Below, piece after piece: positions 10,370 through 43,842 of a stretch of DNA of 64,000 nucleotides; the stretch's first letter is position 1, and each line of letters starts with the position of its first letter. A model generated the notes under the pieces. It saw only the letters and a list, made by a program, of their open reading frames with translations, had not been told where the DNA came from and did no database searches. Position numbers and translations under genes: made by a program. This DNA is from Pogonophryne albipinna (lineage: Eukaryota; Chordata; Actinopteri; Perciformes; Artedidraconidae). The stretch is from assembly GCA_028583405.1 (NCBI GenBank), contig CM053253.1:772013-836012 (forward strand), in the 5' to 3' direction.

Positions 10370-11949
10370 CAGTGGGGCAAAAAAGTATTTAGTCAGCCAC
10401 CAATTGTGCAAGTTCTCCCACTTAAAAAGATGAGAGAGGCCTGTAATTTTCATCCTAGGTATACCTCAACTATGAGAGACAAAATGAGAAAATCACATTG
10501 TCTGATTTTGAAAGAATTTATTTGCAAATTATGGTGGAAAATAAGTATTTGGTCAATAACAAAAGTTCATCTCAATACTTTGTTATATACCCTTTGTTGG
10601 CAATGACAGAGGTCAAACGTTTTCTGTAAGTCTTCACAAGGTTTTCACACACTGTTGCTGGTATTTTGGCCCATTCCTCCATGCAGATCTCCTCTAGAGC
10701 AGTGATGTTTAGGGGCTGTCGCTGGGCAACACGGACTTTCAACTCCCTCCAAAGATTTTCTATGGGGTTGAGATCTGGAGACTGGCTAGGCCACTCCAGG
10801 ACCTTGAAATGCTTCTTACGAAGCCACTCCTTTGTTGCCCGGGCGGTGTGTTTGGGATCATTGTCATGCTGAAAGACCCAGCCACGTTTCATCTTCAATG
10901 CCCTTGCTGATGGAAGGAGGTTGTCACTCAAAATCTCACGATACATGGCCCCATTCATTCGTTCCTTTACACGGATCAGTCGTCCTGGTCCCTCTGCAGA
11001 CAAACAGCTCCAAAGCATGATGTTTCCACCCCCATGTTTCACAGTAGGTATGGTGTTCTTTGGATGCAACTCAGCATTCTTTCTCCTCCAAACACGTCTA
11101 GTTGAGTTTTTACCAAACAGTTCTATTTTGGTTTCATCTGACCATATGACATTCTCCCAATCCTCTTCTGGATCATCTAAATGCTCTCTATCGAACTTCA
11201 GACGGGCCTGGACATGTACTGGCTTAAGCAGGGGGACACGTCTGGCACTGCAGCATTTGAGTCCCTGGCGGCGTAGTGTGTTACTGATGGTAGGCTTTGT
11301 TACTTTGGTCCCAGCTCTCTGCAGGTCATTGACTAGGTCACCCCGTGTGGTTCTGGGATTTTTGCTCACCGTTCTTGTGATCATTTTGACCCCACAGGGT
11401 GAGATCTTGCGTGGAGCCGCAGATCGAGGGAGATTATCAGTGGTCTTGTATGTCTTCCATTTTCTAATAATTGCTCCCACAGTTGATTTCTTCACACCAA
11501 GCTGCTTACCTATTGCAGATTCAGTCTTACCAGCGTGGTGCAGGTCTACAATTTGGTTTCTGGGGTCCTTTGACAGCTCTTTGGTCTTGGCCATAGTGGA
11601 GTTTGGAGTGTGACTGTTTGAGGTTGTGGACAGGTGTCTTTTATACTGATAGCGAGTTCAAACAAGTGCCATTAATACAGTTAACGAGTGGAGGACAGAG
11701 GAGGCTCTTAAAGAAGAAGTTACAGGTCTGTGAGAGCCAGAAATCTTGTTTGTTTGTAGGTGACCAAACCGAGGAATTTACCAATGAATTCATTAAAAAT
11801 CCTACAATGTGATTTCCTGGATTCTTTCCCCCCATTCTGTCTCTCATAGTTGAAGTGTACCTAGGATGAAAATTACAGGCCTCTCTCATCTTTTTAAGTG
11901 GGAGAACTTGCACAATTGGTGGCTGACTAAATACTTTTTTGCCCCACTG
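10370..11949 (-). mobile_element. Complete Tc1/mariner transposon
   Basis: The ends are CAGTGGGGCAAAAAAGTATT and its inverse (AATACTTTTTTGCCCCACTG), with a TA duplication at 10368-10369 and 11950-11951. The inner part of the terminal repeats (about 10395-10490 and 11835-11925) is also inverted, so these are long TIRs. The transposase frame is uninterrupted on the minus strand. The sequence without the insert is present at about 7925-7945. Confidence 0.95.
10572..11594 (-). CDS. Tc1-family transposase, intact 340 aa
   Basis: This is a DDE transposase for cut-and-paste movement at TA sites. The N-terminal paired-like helix-turn-helix region spans about residues 1-110 ([20 protein letters not shown] start; [20 protein letters not shown]). 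The catalytic motifs are WSDETK (Asp153), QHDNDPKHT (Asp244) and [11 protein letters not shown] (Glu279), giving the D-x34-E spacing typical of Tc1. The length of 340 residues equals that of the reconstructed fish Tc1 transposase. There is no internal stop or frameshift, and both terminal repeats are present. The copy therefore looks young and possibly still functional, although activity cannot be judged from sequence. Confidence 0.95.
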   Translation of the reverse strand: MAKTKELSKDPRNQIVDLHHAGKTESAIGKQLGVKKSTVGAIIRKWKTYKTTDNLPRSAAPRKISPCGVKMITRTVSKNPRTTRGDLVNDLQRAGTKVTKPTISNTLRRQGLKCCSARRVPLLKPVHVQARLKFDREHLDDPEEDWENVIWSDETKIELFGKNSTRRVWRRKNAELHPKNTIPTVKHGGGNIMLWSCLSAEGPGRLIRVKERMNGAMYREILSDNLLPSARALKMKRGWVFQHDNDPKHTARATKEWLRKKHFKVLEWPSQSPDLNPIENLWRELKVRVAQRQPLNITALEEICMEEWAKIPATVCENLVKTYRKRLTSVIANKGYITKY

Positions 11950-11951
11950 TA

Positions 11952-12170
11952 TATGTGTACATCAGTCAATGCACCATGCGTGTCATTAAGTTTGGTTTCT
12001 CCGCTATAATTCACATCCCTCTAGTATTAATATTTTTAAAGGATAAATGTCTTTTTGAGAGGAGATTTCGAGGTACAGTGAATGTGATATACTGGTTACA
12101 CACAAAATAATTTATTAAAAGAATATAGAACTTTTTTGCATCTCGTTGTTATTTTTTATCGTGAACAGGA
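11952..12170. repeat. piggyBac-like family copy 1, distal part
   Basis: It continues the sequence interrupted by Tc1 (GTGTACATCAGTCAATGCAC...) and matches 7940-8150 almost base for base. Confidence 0.65.
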
Positions 12171-12582
12171 CCGAATATATCGGTATCAGACTGTCTCTGA
12201 TTTAAAAATGTCTCAAAAACAGAAACATGGAGCGTCACGAGACACAGGACTGACAGGTATCTCTAGTTTGTAATTAATAAGACCCAGTAAAAGACAAAAT
12301 GAAATAAACTACGGAAGAGGATTAGGGCCAAATGGGGTTGTGGGTTTAATGTCAGAATGTGTTTTAAGAAATGTGTTTCTAAAGTCCGTAATTCTATCAT
12401 CACATTAAATACAAGACTCCGGATCCCGGCGTATATAGACACCAAAAAGAAAGACATTTGGGGAAGCTGGGTTAATCGGAACATGAGAGTACACAGGTAT
12501 AGACAGAGAGAAGGAAGAAGTAAGATGTCCCCCGACAAACTAAGCCTATATCAGCAAAACTAGGGGCTGAATCTAATCAGCC

Positions 12583-13230
12583 CTAACTATAAGCTTTAAC
12601 AAAAAGGAAGGTCTTAAGCGCACTCTTAAAAACGGATAGGGTGTCTGCCGCCCGAACACAAACTGGAAGCTGATTCCACAAATGTGGAGCTTGATAAGAA
12701 AAGGCTCTGGCTCCCATTGTACTTTTAGAGACTCTAGAAACAACCAACAACCCTGCATTCTTGGAACGCAATGCCCTAGTAGGACAGTAGGGTATAATGA
12801 GTTCTTTAAGGTAAGATGGCGCCTGCCCATTAAGGGCTTTGTAGGCAAGAAGAAGAATTTTAAATTCTATCCTGTGTTCTATAGGGAGCCAGTGTAAGGC
12901 AGCCAGAACAGGAGTAATGTGGTCCCTTTTCCTAACTCTGGTTAGTACACGAGCTGCAGCATTTTGAATCAGCTGAAGCGACTTGACTGACTTCTTGGTA
13001 CACCCTGATAATAAGGAGTTACAATAATCCAGCCTTGAAGTAACAAAGGCATGGACTAGTTTCTCTGCATCGTTTTGAGGCAAGATATGCCTGATTTTTG
13101 CAATGTTACGTAGATGGAAGTAGGCGGTCCTTGAAATTGATTTTATGTGGGCGTTAAAGGATAAATCCTGATCAAATATAACACCAAGATTCCTTACAGT
13201 CTCACTGGAGGCCAAATTAATGCCATCCAT
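12583..13230 (-). pseudogene. LINE ORF2 C-terminal segment
   Basis: An open segment of 215 codons covers the thumb and C-terminal region of an L2-type ORF2 and ends with the natural stop after FLFVKAYS. It is separated from the RT fingers by frame breaks at 13231-13458, so no full protein can be made. Confidence 0.8.
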
Positions 13231-13458
13231 AGTTAGTATATCTTTAGATAATTTGTTTCGTAGATTCTTCGGGCCAAGTACAATAACCTTTGGTCGTGAT
13301 TAACATCAAAAAGTTTAAGGTCATCTACATTTTTAAGTGCTTGGGGCAGTCTTGAATTTTATTTAGATGATTAATTTCATCAGGCTTGATTGATAGATAT
13401 AGTTAAGTATCATCCGCATAACAATGAAAATGTACAGAATGATTCCTTATAATATTGC

Positions 13459-14001
13459 CTAACGGAAGCATATATAATGTGAACAAAATAGGTCCGAGCA
13501 CTGAGCCCTGTGGCACTCCATGGCTAACTTTGGTTTGCGTGGAAGATTTATCGTTACCACGTATAAACTGAGAGCTTCAGATAGATAGGATCTAAACCAG
13601 CCTAAAGCAGTTCCCTGTATGCCAACTAAGTGCTCTAGTCTTTGCAATAAGATATCATGGTCGATAGTATCAAATGCAGCACTGAGATCGAGCAAAACAA
13701 GAATAGAGACAAGTCCCTTGTCAGAGGCTATTAGAATGTCATTTGTGACTTTAACCAGAGCTGTCTCTGTGCTATGATGTGTTCTAAAGCCAGACTGAAA
13801 ATCTTCAAATAAATCATTGTTTTTTAAGTAATCACACAACTGTTTTGCGACTGCTTTCTCAAGAATTTTTGAGAGGAACGGAAGATTAGAAATAGGTCTA
13901 TAGTTGGCTAAAACCTCGAGGTTGTGCTTTTTAAGAAGCGGTTTGATCACTGCTACTTTGAATGATTGTGGAACATAGCCTGATAATAAAGACATATTCA
14001 T
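13459..14001 (-). pseudogene. LINE ORF2 reverse transcriptase fingers/palm segment
   Basis: An open segment of 180 codons covers RT blocks 0-3, including the first catalytic Asp in SAAFDTIDH. The frame is lost before the PQGS-like block (a [12 protein letters not shown] reading replaces it), so the copy is dead. Confidence 0.8.
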
Positions 14002-14059
14002 AATATTTAATAAAGAAGTGCTAATTAATTTTATTTTTAATAAACAAGGTAAATATTAT

Positions 14060-14935
14060 ATAATTGGTATCAGTCAAATGTATAATCTACAATAAAATCT
14101 CGTTTAAAATTGTGTTACGATGTCTAAAGTTACTGATAAGTCACATGTTTCCTGCCTGGCCTTGCCCGTGTATCATTACCCTCTCTCGTCTGGGCGCTAT
14201 GCACAGCTCCCAGACGAGAGTGCAGCAAGTGCAGCAGAAGCCAACTGTTGCTATCTTTAAACTATGCCGTCGAAACATGATTTCAGCCAATCAGCGTCGT
14301 CAAATCTGATGGTCACAGGTCGCCTACGTCAGCGCCCGGTGCAGTCTGTGAGTTGTTTGGACTCGTATCCAAGGAGACAAAACAGGAAGCTATCATTAGC
14401 AGCTAATATGAAAACTCCGTTTTTGACATAAAAATTGAATTATGGATTATCAATACTTTTTTCAAAGTGACAGACACATTGGATTAACCTATGGATTAAC
14501 CTTCAGCCGCGGTTTTCTCATTTTTGATCAGAATAACAGCAAAAGGTGAGCATATCTCCGTGTTTTGCTAAAAGCTTGTGTGATGTCTGTATTTGCTTCC
14601 CCTGTCGCGAGTTCTGATCGCTCAGTGGTGATACTTATATTTCTAGAATCTGTGGAATCTCAGCTTGTTAGCTAAGCTTGTTTGTGCATATCCGATAAGT
14701 ATATCGATTGATTCATAACTAGAGTGCGTCAGCATTTTTTCGCCCAGGGCTCATTTAGACGCTTCTTGTGAGACTTGTGTTTTGTTTCGGTAAACATGGT
14801 TCATATCATCAGTTAGCTGAGTTTCTTCCTGTTAAACGAGCAGGACACATGAATAGTTATATTTTAAGAAGCCCTGAGACACAGTTTCGTGGGGAAAAAA
14901 ACGGGGGGGGAAAGCCCCTTAACAGGTTGAATGGG
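14060..14935. repeat. piggyBac-like family copy 2 (fragment)
   Basis: It shares ordered blocks with 9700-10320: ATCTGTGGAATCTCAGCTT, GTGCGTCAGCA, ATCATCAGTTAGCTGAG and AAGAAGCCCTGAGACACAGT. It contains a local inverted repeat CTCTCGTCTGGG/CCCAGACGAGAG at 14184-14220. It is non-coding. Confidence 0.6.
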
Positions 14936-15149
14936 AATTAAATCATTTTAAGTAATTTTGAGTGTTCCCAAAGCCCCGGTGATCTGCAGTTTGTGTGGGC
15001 CTACTGTACTGTTGCACAGTTTATGCTGTAGAAACTATGTCCAGGACAAGGTGTTTGGAAGTTTTGGAAGATTCATAGCTAACCACACTGAAGATTATGG
15101 AGGTATTGATCAGTCTTCTCATATTTTTAAGCCTCAATTTGTCCTTCCC

Positions 15150-15301
15150 CCCCCCCCCCCCTCTAACATCACCAGAAGTCATCATTTAAGGGGTCTTTTC
15201 TCAATTTGTTTTACTGGGGGAGCATCCCCCCGGACCTCCCTAGTATTGTTTAGTCACCATTTCCACAGCCCCACCTAAAATATTTTCCACCAGCCGCCAC
15301 T
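15150..15301. mobile_element. hAT terminal fragment
   Basis: It ends CACCAGCCGCCACTG, the inverse of a common fish hAT end (CAGTGGCGGCTGGTG), and is preceded by a poly-C run and the C-rich subterminal region. No matching left end or target duplication was found. Confidence 0.4.
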
Positions 15302-15333
15302 GCAACCAGCCCTTATCGCCAGTAACACTGCAT

Positions 15334-15786
15334 CAGAGGTCGCGTTAACCGAATATTTTCCGTCTATGACGGATTTTTTTTAACATTGACGGACAAATCT
15401 GAAAGCAGTCCGTCATTTTGACAGATTAGAACAAACTCTGAACAGCGCCAAAGTTTCCCCGCAGCGAGGCTCCGGTGTTATGCCGTGTTATGCATGCCCT
15501 CCAAAAAGGAAATTACACCGTTTCCAAACCTAACTGTGCCGTACAAATCATTGAAATGTCTGTGAGTTTTGGCTTTATGCTGTGCACGCTCCCGCGAGGT
15601 GCAGCAGCCATGCATAACACGGCGCATGTGAACTGTGTCCCTCCCCCCCCCGTTGACAGTTCACGAGCATGCTTCCCCCCCCCGTCAGAGTTGTGTAAAG
15701 GCTTACGGGTAATTCTGGATTTTGACGGAAGTTTTACGATCCTGTCCGTCAAAATGACGGGCAGCGAAAAAGTCTAGCGCAACCTG
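15334..15786. mobile_element. hAT-type MITE
   Basis: It starts CAGAGGTCGCGTTAACC and ends GTCTAGCGCAACCTG, the inverse of CAGGTTGCGCTAGAC. The inner blocks TCCGTC...TGACGG are also inverted. No coding content and no convincing 8-bp target duplication. Confidence 0.5.
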
Positions 15787-15789
15787 CAG

Positions 15790-16205
15790 GTAATAGTAAC
15801 GGTTCAGACCATGGGGACATTACGTTACCCGCGGCCGCCGTCGTGGACACTAACGTCCTCTTGCCCGACTCGCCGGCTTTGCCCGCCTCGCCCCCGGAGC
15901 AGCAGTTCCTCGCCCCAAACACCGCCACCCCTCGGCAGCTCGCAAGTGCCGGAGGACCTCGGCAAAACAGAGCCTGCCCAGGTATATTTAAACAAGTTCC
16001 CAACTCGCCTATACCGTGGGGTAAGGCGCTCATTTTGCAGCTCGTGGTTTCAAAACAGAGATTGGCTGGAATTTCCTGTAAAAAATATGCCATCTTCTGC
16101 TATGCATGTAGGCCTAGACATTTCGGTTCAAATACATCTAACTCAGGTGCCTTCACCACAACTGTACCAGAGTACCAAACGCTGTCTCCTGGTACTCATC
16201 TGAGT
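15790..16205 (+). pseudogene. TTF-type zinc-finger hAT transposase relic
   Basis: A GC-rich open stretch (15800-15990) is followed by the signature SFCSSWFQNRDWLEFPV in one frame (about 16030-16080) and FCYACRPRHFGSNTSNSGAF in the next frame. This is the W...WLE...C-x2-C...F pattern of the TTF finger in ZMYM/hAT proteins. A frameshift separates the two halves and no core domain follows. Just downstream, 16365-16383 repeats the TCAAAGTGCACCAGATTGAT block seen again at 59457-59476, supporting a shared element family. Confidence 0.5.
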
Positions 16206-16399
16206 AACTCACTACAAATGAAATACTATATGACGGTAAAATAAGAATACAGTTTGAAAGGGGAGTGATTTGTAAAATATCCATAAAGAAAAAGAAAATC
16301 TGCTTGCAGTTGTGTTTCATATGGGTGTTGAGAGATGTATCCATAGTTCTCTTAATGTTGCTCTCAAAGTGCACCAGATTGATGCTTTAACTTCAATAT

Positions 16400-18160
16400 T
16401 TAAAAAAAAAACCTAGAGGGTGTTAGGTCCACTCCCCACTTGTAAAAATAGCACTTTACCACTGCACCCCCTCTAATCTCAGATGTGTTAACTGTGTTCG
16501 TTATTCTCGCGTCCAGGAGAGAAGCTTTAAAAAAGGAGACTAAATGGAGTCTCTGAGAAGGTTCAAATGGGTACTTTAATTAATAAAAAGCGCTGTAATG
16601 TTACAAGCAGAATGTAGTGAGGAGAGAAAGGCTGCAGCCTCCTCTCGCAGTCGCGGCCGAGCAGAAGAGAACCCACAAGCATTCGTCTTTCCCGCTTGCT
16701 GGCTGTTCGCTCCTCCTCTCTGGGGGCTGTGGTGACGTAGGAGACTTCCCCCTCGTTCTTCTGTGTTCGATATCGCGTTAAACAGAGGATTTCGACATTT
16801 TACATTCATTGCTTACTTCCACATGCCTTTTCTCCTCCTTATCTCTTTCATAACTTTATATGTAATACATGTTAACGGCGTCAATAGCCACTTTAATGAT
16901 ACTAATGGACGGTAGTCCCGGATGTCGTCATGAAGGATTTTCAGAATAAAAGCTTGGTATTGAGAACTTCCGGTTTTTTCCAGAATAAAATAGCATTTAA
17001 ACTGACGGTATGTTTAAGGTACATTATGCTATCAAAACATTGATTTTAATTTCTAACAGATGCACCCTGAGTCATTTTGTTCTGGAACCGGGCCTGGAGG
17101 GAGGGAGGGAGGTAATGTATGAAGCTCAGCCTCCTCTGGGTCATGAGTTATTATTTTATTATATTATTTACCATAAAAACACAAAAAGATAAGCAAGTTA
17201 CTAAAATCATTTTGTGTCTGGGTGTAAAAATAAATACAGAATATTATTTGGCAAATTCAAAGAAAGTTGTAAAGAAAATGTTCCAACAAGAAGAAAACCA
17301 TGAAGAAATATCCAAAGAGGTTTCTGGATTATTAAAGTAGTTTTATTGTCACATAGCAGAAGATTTGTGATACGACCTTAAGCAAACGTATCAGGATATA
17401 GGAACGGTCATTTACTCAAAAACACAAATGCTTTATTGTAAAAAAAATAAGCAACATTCTTAGAAATTGATAATTGAACACAACACTTGTAAAATAAAGA
17501 AACATAGATAAATATTTCTTAATCAATGAGAAAAATCCTTAACTATGAAATCAATTAACTTTGATGTTAAACACAATTCCTGATAACTCAATCTCAATAC
17601 TTGGAACATAGGAATATCTTTAATTACTAAATTAATTACATTTCTTTGTTACAACATGGAGCAAAACTGTTATGATATAGTACAAGGTTATTAAAATATA
17701 TATTTGTTGTAAAAATCAGCAACATTCTTTCCAGAAAAATGAAGCATCATTCTTAATCAATGAGAAAAAACCCTAACTATGAAATTGATTGAATTGTATG
17801 AAATGTTCAAGGCAATCTTTATTAGCTTCAAGCCCAATAGCTGATCACCACACGAGGCAGAATACTTGTGAATTGGGAGGATGTTGATGTAGATTATTTT
17901 ACCAAATTAAAATAAATTAGTTCAGAGCAAAATTTAGCAAAATTATTATGAAATAAAAAAACATTTCTTAATTACAAAAATGTCAAAATACATATGAAAT
18001 CCTTAAACACGAAAAGCGTTGGAAGTCTTCATTTTAGTTTTTAATTTGTATTATAATAATTTTCAAGCAACATTTCTGGCTAAACTTCTAACACCATTTT
18101 ATAAAACTGAATACTTGTTGAAATGAAATAAATAAAAAACACCAACTCTGTATGTGCTGA
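16400..18160. other. AT-rich region without recognised genes
   Basis: No coding exon could be supported. 17400-17800 contains an imperfect internal duplication (AGCAACATTCTT, AATCAATGAGAAAAA, AACTATGAAAT recur about 250 bp apart). Confidence 0.5.
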
Positions 18161-18166
18161 AATCCA

Positions 18167-18181
18167 ACAGTAGGTGGCGCT
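18167..18181 (+). promoter_or_regulatory. CTCF-like core motif
   Basis: ACAGTAGGTGGCGCT fits the vertebrate CTCF core CCASYAGRKGGCRSY at 14 of 15 positions. It lies between the convergent gene 1 and gene 2 ends. Binding is inference only, as such motifs also occur in repeats. Confidence 0.3.
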
Positions 18182-18439
18182 GTAACACCGTTCTCCTGTT
18201 CTCTCTGGATTCATTGGCATCAGGTATTGCAATGCAGATTTTAGAGGATATTTGACTAGTTTTATTAAATATATAACATTATTCAGCCGGGGTCGGTGTG
18301 TCTTTGGTTTCAAACTGCACCGACTGCTTTGACTTTTCAAATTAAACCCAATGTGTGAGTTGTTGTTAAAGATCTACGTCTTCAGAAGGAACCAATGGGC
18401 TTGGAGCTGACAGGAAGTCAGAAAAAACATATTGATGGT

Positions 18440-19345
18440 GTGGTATTTTCATTTATAACACCCGCCTCACCCGCAAAGCACTCAGCATTGTGGGTGACTC
18501 CACCCTCCCCCAACAGCCTCTTCAGCCTCTTGCCTTCAGGGAGAAGGTTCCTCAGCCTGGCTGCTCCTCAGCCTGGTGAAAGGAGCTGCTCCTCAGCCTG
18601 GTGGAGGAGCTGCTCCTCAGCCTGGTGGAAGGAGCTGCTCCTCAGCCTGGTGGAAGGAGCAGCTCCTCAGCCTGGTGAAAGGAGCTGCTCCTCAGCCTGG
18701 TGGAAGGAGCTGCTCCTCAGCCTGGTGGAAGGAGCAGCTCCTCAGCCTGGTGGAAGGAGCTGCTCCTCAGCCTGGTGGAAGGAGCTGCTCCTCAGCCTGG
18801 TGGAGGAAGCTGCTCCTCAGCCTGGTGGAAGGAGCTGGTGGTGCTCGGCCTCAGGCTGAGGAGCTGGTGGTGCTCGGCCTCAGGCTGAGGAGCAGCTCCT
18901 CCATCAGGCTGAGGAGCAGCTCCTTCCACCAGGCTGTCAGGATGCTGAACTCTCTCCCCTCCCTCTCTCCCTCTTCTCCCTCTCCCCCCCCCCCCACACA
19001 CACCCTTCCCTCATCCAGCACCCGTCACTTGTCTACTCATCTCTGCTGCTGAACTGTACTTCCTTCCAATATCATTTTTGTTTTTTGTTTTAAGGAATAC
19101 TTGCACCAATGTCACATTCATGTTTCTGCTGATTGTATGTTTTAAAAAATATATATTTATAACTTAGTACTTAAACGTACTTATTACTATTTATTACTTA
19201 GTTTTTATACAACTTATATTTAGGCCCTTTTTTGTAACTTGTTATATGTATGTCACACTGTGGGACTGCGAGAAACGGTATTTCTAATTTTCTGTATGTA
19301 TAACACATGTGGAATTCTTGAGAATAAATTTGACTTGATATTGAG
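18440..19345 (+). mobile_element. LINE 3' end (plus strand) with expanded minisatellite
   Basis: The frame reads NSLFSLLPSGRRF at about 18510 and SFHQAVRMLNSL at about 18915, the usual C-terminal ending of one fish LINE ORF2 group. It is followed by a 3' UTR ending GGACTGCGAGAAACGGTATT and AATAAATTTGACTTGAT. The two halves of the ORF end are separated by a 25-bp tandem array. Confidence 0.7.
18548..18850. repeat. 25-bp minisatellite inside LINE ORF end
   Basis: About 11 units of GCTCCTCAGCCTGGTGGAAG plus GAGCT, with GTGAAAGG and GGAGGAGC variants. The bordering LINE sequence CAGGCTGAGGAGCAGCTCCT shows the array grew from the LINE's own codons. Confidence 0.85.
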
Positions 19346-19402
19346 AACAAGAAAAATACGCTATCTTTTTAATGTGATATAAGAAATCTAGCCTGCTTTG
19401 GT

Positions 19403-19544
<142 letters not shown>

Positions 19545-19554
19545 TTTGGAGGTG

Positions 19555-40548
<20,994 letters not shown>

Positions 40549-40599
40549 GACAGGTAGAGATAGATACTTTATAGATATACACGTATACTTTATTATGTT

Positions 40600-40700
40600 G
40601 GGAAATAGTTTAGGTAGATCGTCTCTCTTCCGTCTCTCTGAACATCTCACATGCTGTCGTGTCTTTATATCTGCGCACAGGAAGAGGTGCAGCTGCTCTG
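40600..40700 (-). promoter_or_regulatory. Candidate gene 2 promoter
   Basis: On the minus strand a TATAAA box is at 40669-40664, about 115 bp upstream of the ATG. An ETS-type CTTCCTG is at about 40684-40677 and a CAGCTG E-box at 40695-40690, just upstream. An ETS site next to a TATA box would suit a leukocyte gene; that is inference. Confidence 0.35.
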
Positions 40701-40774
40701 GAACAATATCTGATCGTATTTATCTGATGTTTTCTTCCTGCATGTTCCTGCCTGTGTACATGACATAAACTGTT

Positions 40775-40825
40775 CATAACCAATTTCCCCTTGAGGGATT
40801 AATAAAGTTGTTGATTGATTGATCG
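40775..40825 (+). repeat. LINE/SINE 3' tail fragment
   Basis: CAATTTCCCCTTGAGGGATT followed by AATAAAGTTG and a short GATT repeat is a typical fish LINE terminus. Confidence 0.5.
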
Positions 40826-41295
40826 TAGCAACAAGTCCTCCAACTCATACGACCAATTATGCCGATTGTTCAGGCCCAATTATTACGACCAAATATGTCG
40901 TTTGTTCAAGCGCTTAATACGTCCTGCTCCCGTTGAATGCAAACGTTACAGATGGTCGTTTATTCACAAATAACCCTCTCTGTAAAATCCTAAATTGTAG
41001 GATAGTTCGGCCATTAAAACGCTTTTTGATTAGATTTCTAGCGAGAAGAGTATATTGTACTTTTAGAATCCACGTCGAGTCGATATGTAGGATCTATAGT
41101 TTGATAGATATTACGAAGATGATTTGAGGTATGCGGCAGCCTCCATGTAAAGTTACGGGTTGAAAACAGTATTTCCGGTCTCGACGTTTTCATAATAAAA
41201 CCAATGATCAAATGAACATTTAATATTCATTACTAAAGGTACAGCCGAATCATCACAGCGCACAAAACCTATTACTGCCGCAGATGGACCAGAAA

Positions 41296-41999
<704 letters not shown>

Positions 42000-42815
42000 G
42001 CTGCCCCACAATGCCTTGCAGCCGCAGCATTTGCCGTCACACAACAGTCGGCCGTTCACGGAAACAACCGATTATGACCGAGAAATGATATCATGAAAGT
42101 TACGGTGCTTATTAAGCATTTTAAAACGTATGTGGTAAGTTGCCAAAGTGCTTTGTTTTGAACGTTCATCAGTATTATAATCAAAAAGAGAAATATGAAC
42201 GTTAGTTTTTACTGAAATGATCAAATAAAGTCAACATTTCACTGAGCTGTGTGGAGTTTGTTCAACTTTTAAAAGATGTTTGAATGGTGATATACACAGT
42301 GATAAGGACTAACGTTTATAATAAATACATTTGTATTGATTTTAAGATATTTTCATAGTTCATACAATCATACGTATTGGGATCATTTGTATTAATGTGG
42401 ACCGGAGGGAGAGGGTGACGAGCAGAAGTTTCACTTTCCTTTTTTATTTCAACTTTGGTCATGAAGAATCTGTTTCTCTGTTGTCCCTGTTCATAAAGCC
42501 TAAAGCAACAGCATCAGAGCACGGTGCAGAGTCTCTAGATGAGTTTACAGTAGTCCCTCGTTCTTATTAAACATCCATGTTGTAGTCCGCTGTATAGAAA
42601 ACTGTAGTTTCCATAGTTTCCCCACAGCAGCAGACGCACAAAATGACGTCCGCTGTCGCATCATAAACACGTCGGATAGTGAAAGTGCAGTCGGATTCTC
42701 TAAAGCACCGCAGTCTCTTCTCCTAAGTCCTTTTGAATTCTCCTATCCACTATCCCTTAACCCCGTGACGTTTCACTCAGAGGTCAAGGAATAGGAGATA
42801 GGGTTAGAACTTAGG
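42000..42815. mobile_element. Fold-back element copy, uninterrupted
   Basis: It matches 36283-37130 in inverse orientation and 32297-32412 plus 36203-36280 directly. It contains the empty TTAA site near 42113 used by the piggyBac-like element elsewhere. It lacks the outer GGGCTGCAG end. Confidence 0.75.
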
Positions 42816-42849
42816 AGCTGATTTTTAAACTATCCGAACGCAACCTCGG

Positions 42850-43160
42850 TGTTTTGTCTGGTCCTCCTCCCTGTCGTTAGTTTCCCTGGTGTGTCTGATT
42901 GTCTCATTGTGTTCTCCTGTTGCCCTTGTGTTTCTCCCTCCCCTGCCCAGCTGTGTCTTGTCCTGTGATTACCCTTCTGTGTATTTAGTCTAGTCTTCCC
43001 CTGTGTTCCATGTCGGTCCATTGTTTGCCCTCCATGTTATTCCACGGTCCATGTTCCTTGTGCTGCTCGTTTGTTTTTTGGATATTTTGGATACTGCCTT
43101 TTTGACACAGCTTTTATTATTTAATAAAGCTCGCTTTTTGTTAAATTCTGCATTTGAGTC
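42850..43160 (+). mobile_element. Gypsy-like solo LTR, left part
   Basis: Pyrimidine-rich sequence with TGTCTGGTCCTCCTCCC, AATAAAGCTCGC and CTGCATTTGAGTC. The last part continues at 53100-53127 (AGTCCTACCTGCTTCATCAC then CTCGTAACA), which reads as the end of a fish gypsy LTR. The retrovirus-like element separates the two pieces. Confidence 0.55.
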
Positions 43161-43842
43161 TGTTGCGGCAGAAGATGGTTTTTACAACCCACCTCTGCCC
43201 AGCGTGTCGTTTTGGCGAGCTGCTTGAAATCATAACAGTAGGGAAAATCAGAAAACACCAGGATACCAGTTAAACAATAATCTGCTTTAATGATAAACGG
43301 TAAGAATACAAATACACTTCTCCAAAGGGGTAGGCCCAACCCCTGCTCTGGTCCAAATGCCGGGAGAACCTTTCATCTTGACGGCAGGAGCAAAAGAGAA
43401 AGAACCAACAGATAGAACAGGCTTACATGCAGAAAACAAAACAGGAGGGGTTGGGTCAGCTGGTCATCTTTTCAGGTCATCTCATTGGGAGATGTAAAAG
43501 ATGGCTTTTCTTAGCGAATCAGCGCGAGCCAGCCAGGATAATAAACAAGTGTCTCTGAGGTGGTAGTAAAATATATCTGGTGTCCGTTATCTCATTTTCC
43601 TGCATAGACTTCCACACACACACTTTCCTGCACATTCCAGAGACCTGAGTTGGGTCTAAAGAATATTCTCTTGCTCACAGAGATGGGGACTCGAGTTTGT
43701 GACTCGGACTCGAGTCGCACTTAAGTCGCACACACAGAGACTTCAGACTTGACTTGGATTCCTGCTCAAAAGACTTCGGACTCGACTTGGACTCGTGTTT
43801 TGGGACTCGTGAACAATCATTGTGTTTTCTATTTTTGGCGTA

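Larger units (their letters stand above)
12240..14030 (-). mobile_element. L2-like LINE, 5'-truncated
   Basis: Minus-strand reverse transcriptase and C-terminal region. 14001-13459 encodes [31 protein letters not shown] and [16 protein letters not shown]. The active-site box FHCYADDT reads at about 13430-13405 but sits in a broken frame. 13230-12583 encodes the C-terminal part ([40 protein letters not shown]). The body is frameshifted between the two blocks. Its 3' UTR runs down to about 12240. Confidence 0.85.

Noticed and set aside
14958..15278. 106-codon plus-strand frame
   Set aside because: It runs into a poly-C tract and hAT terminal sequence; no splice or domain support.
43121..43339. 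72-92-codon minus-strand frames in both LTRs
   Set aside because: They occur in both LTR copies with different ends and no domain, so they are chance frames in LTR sequence.
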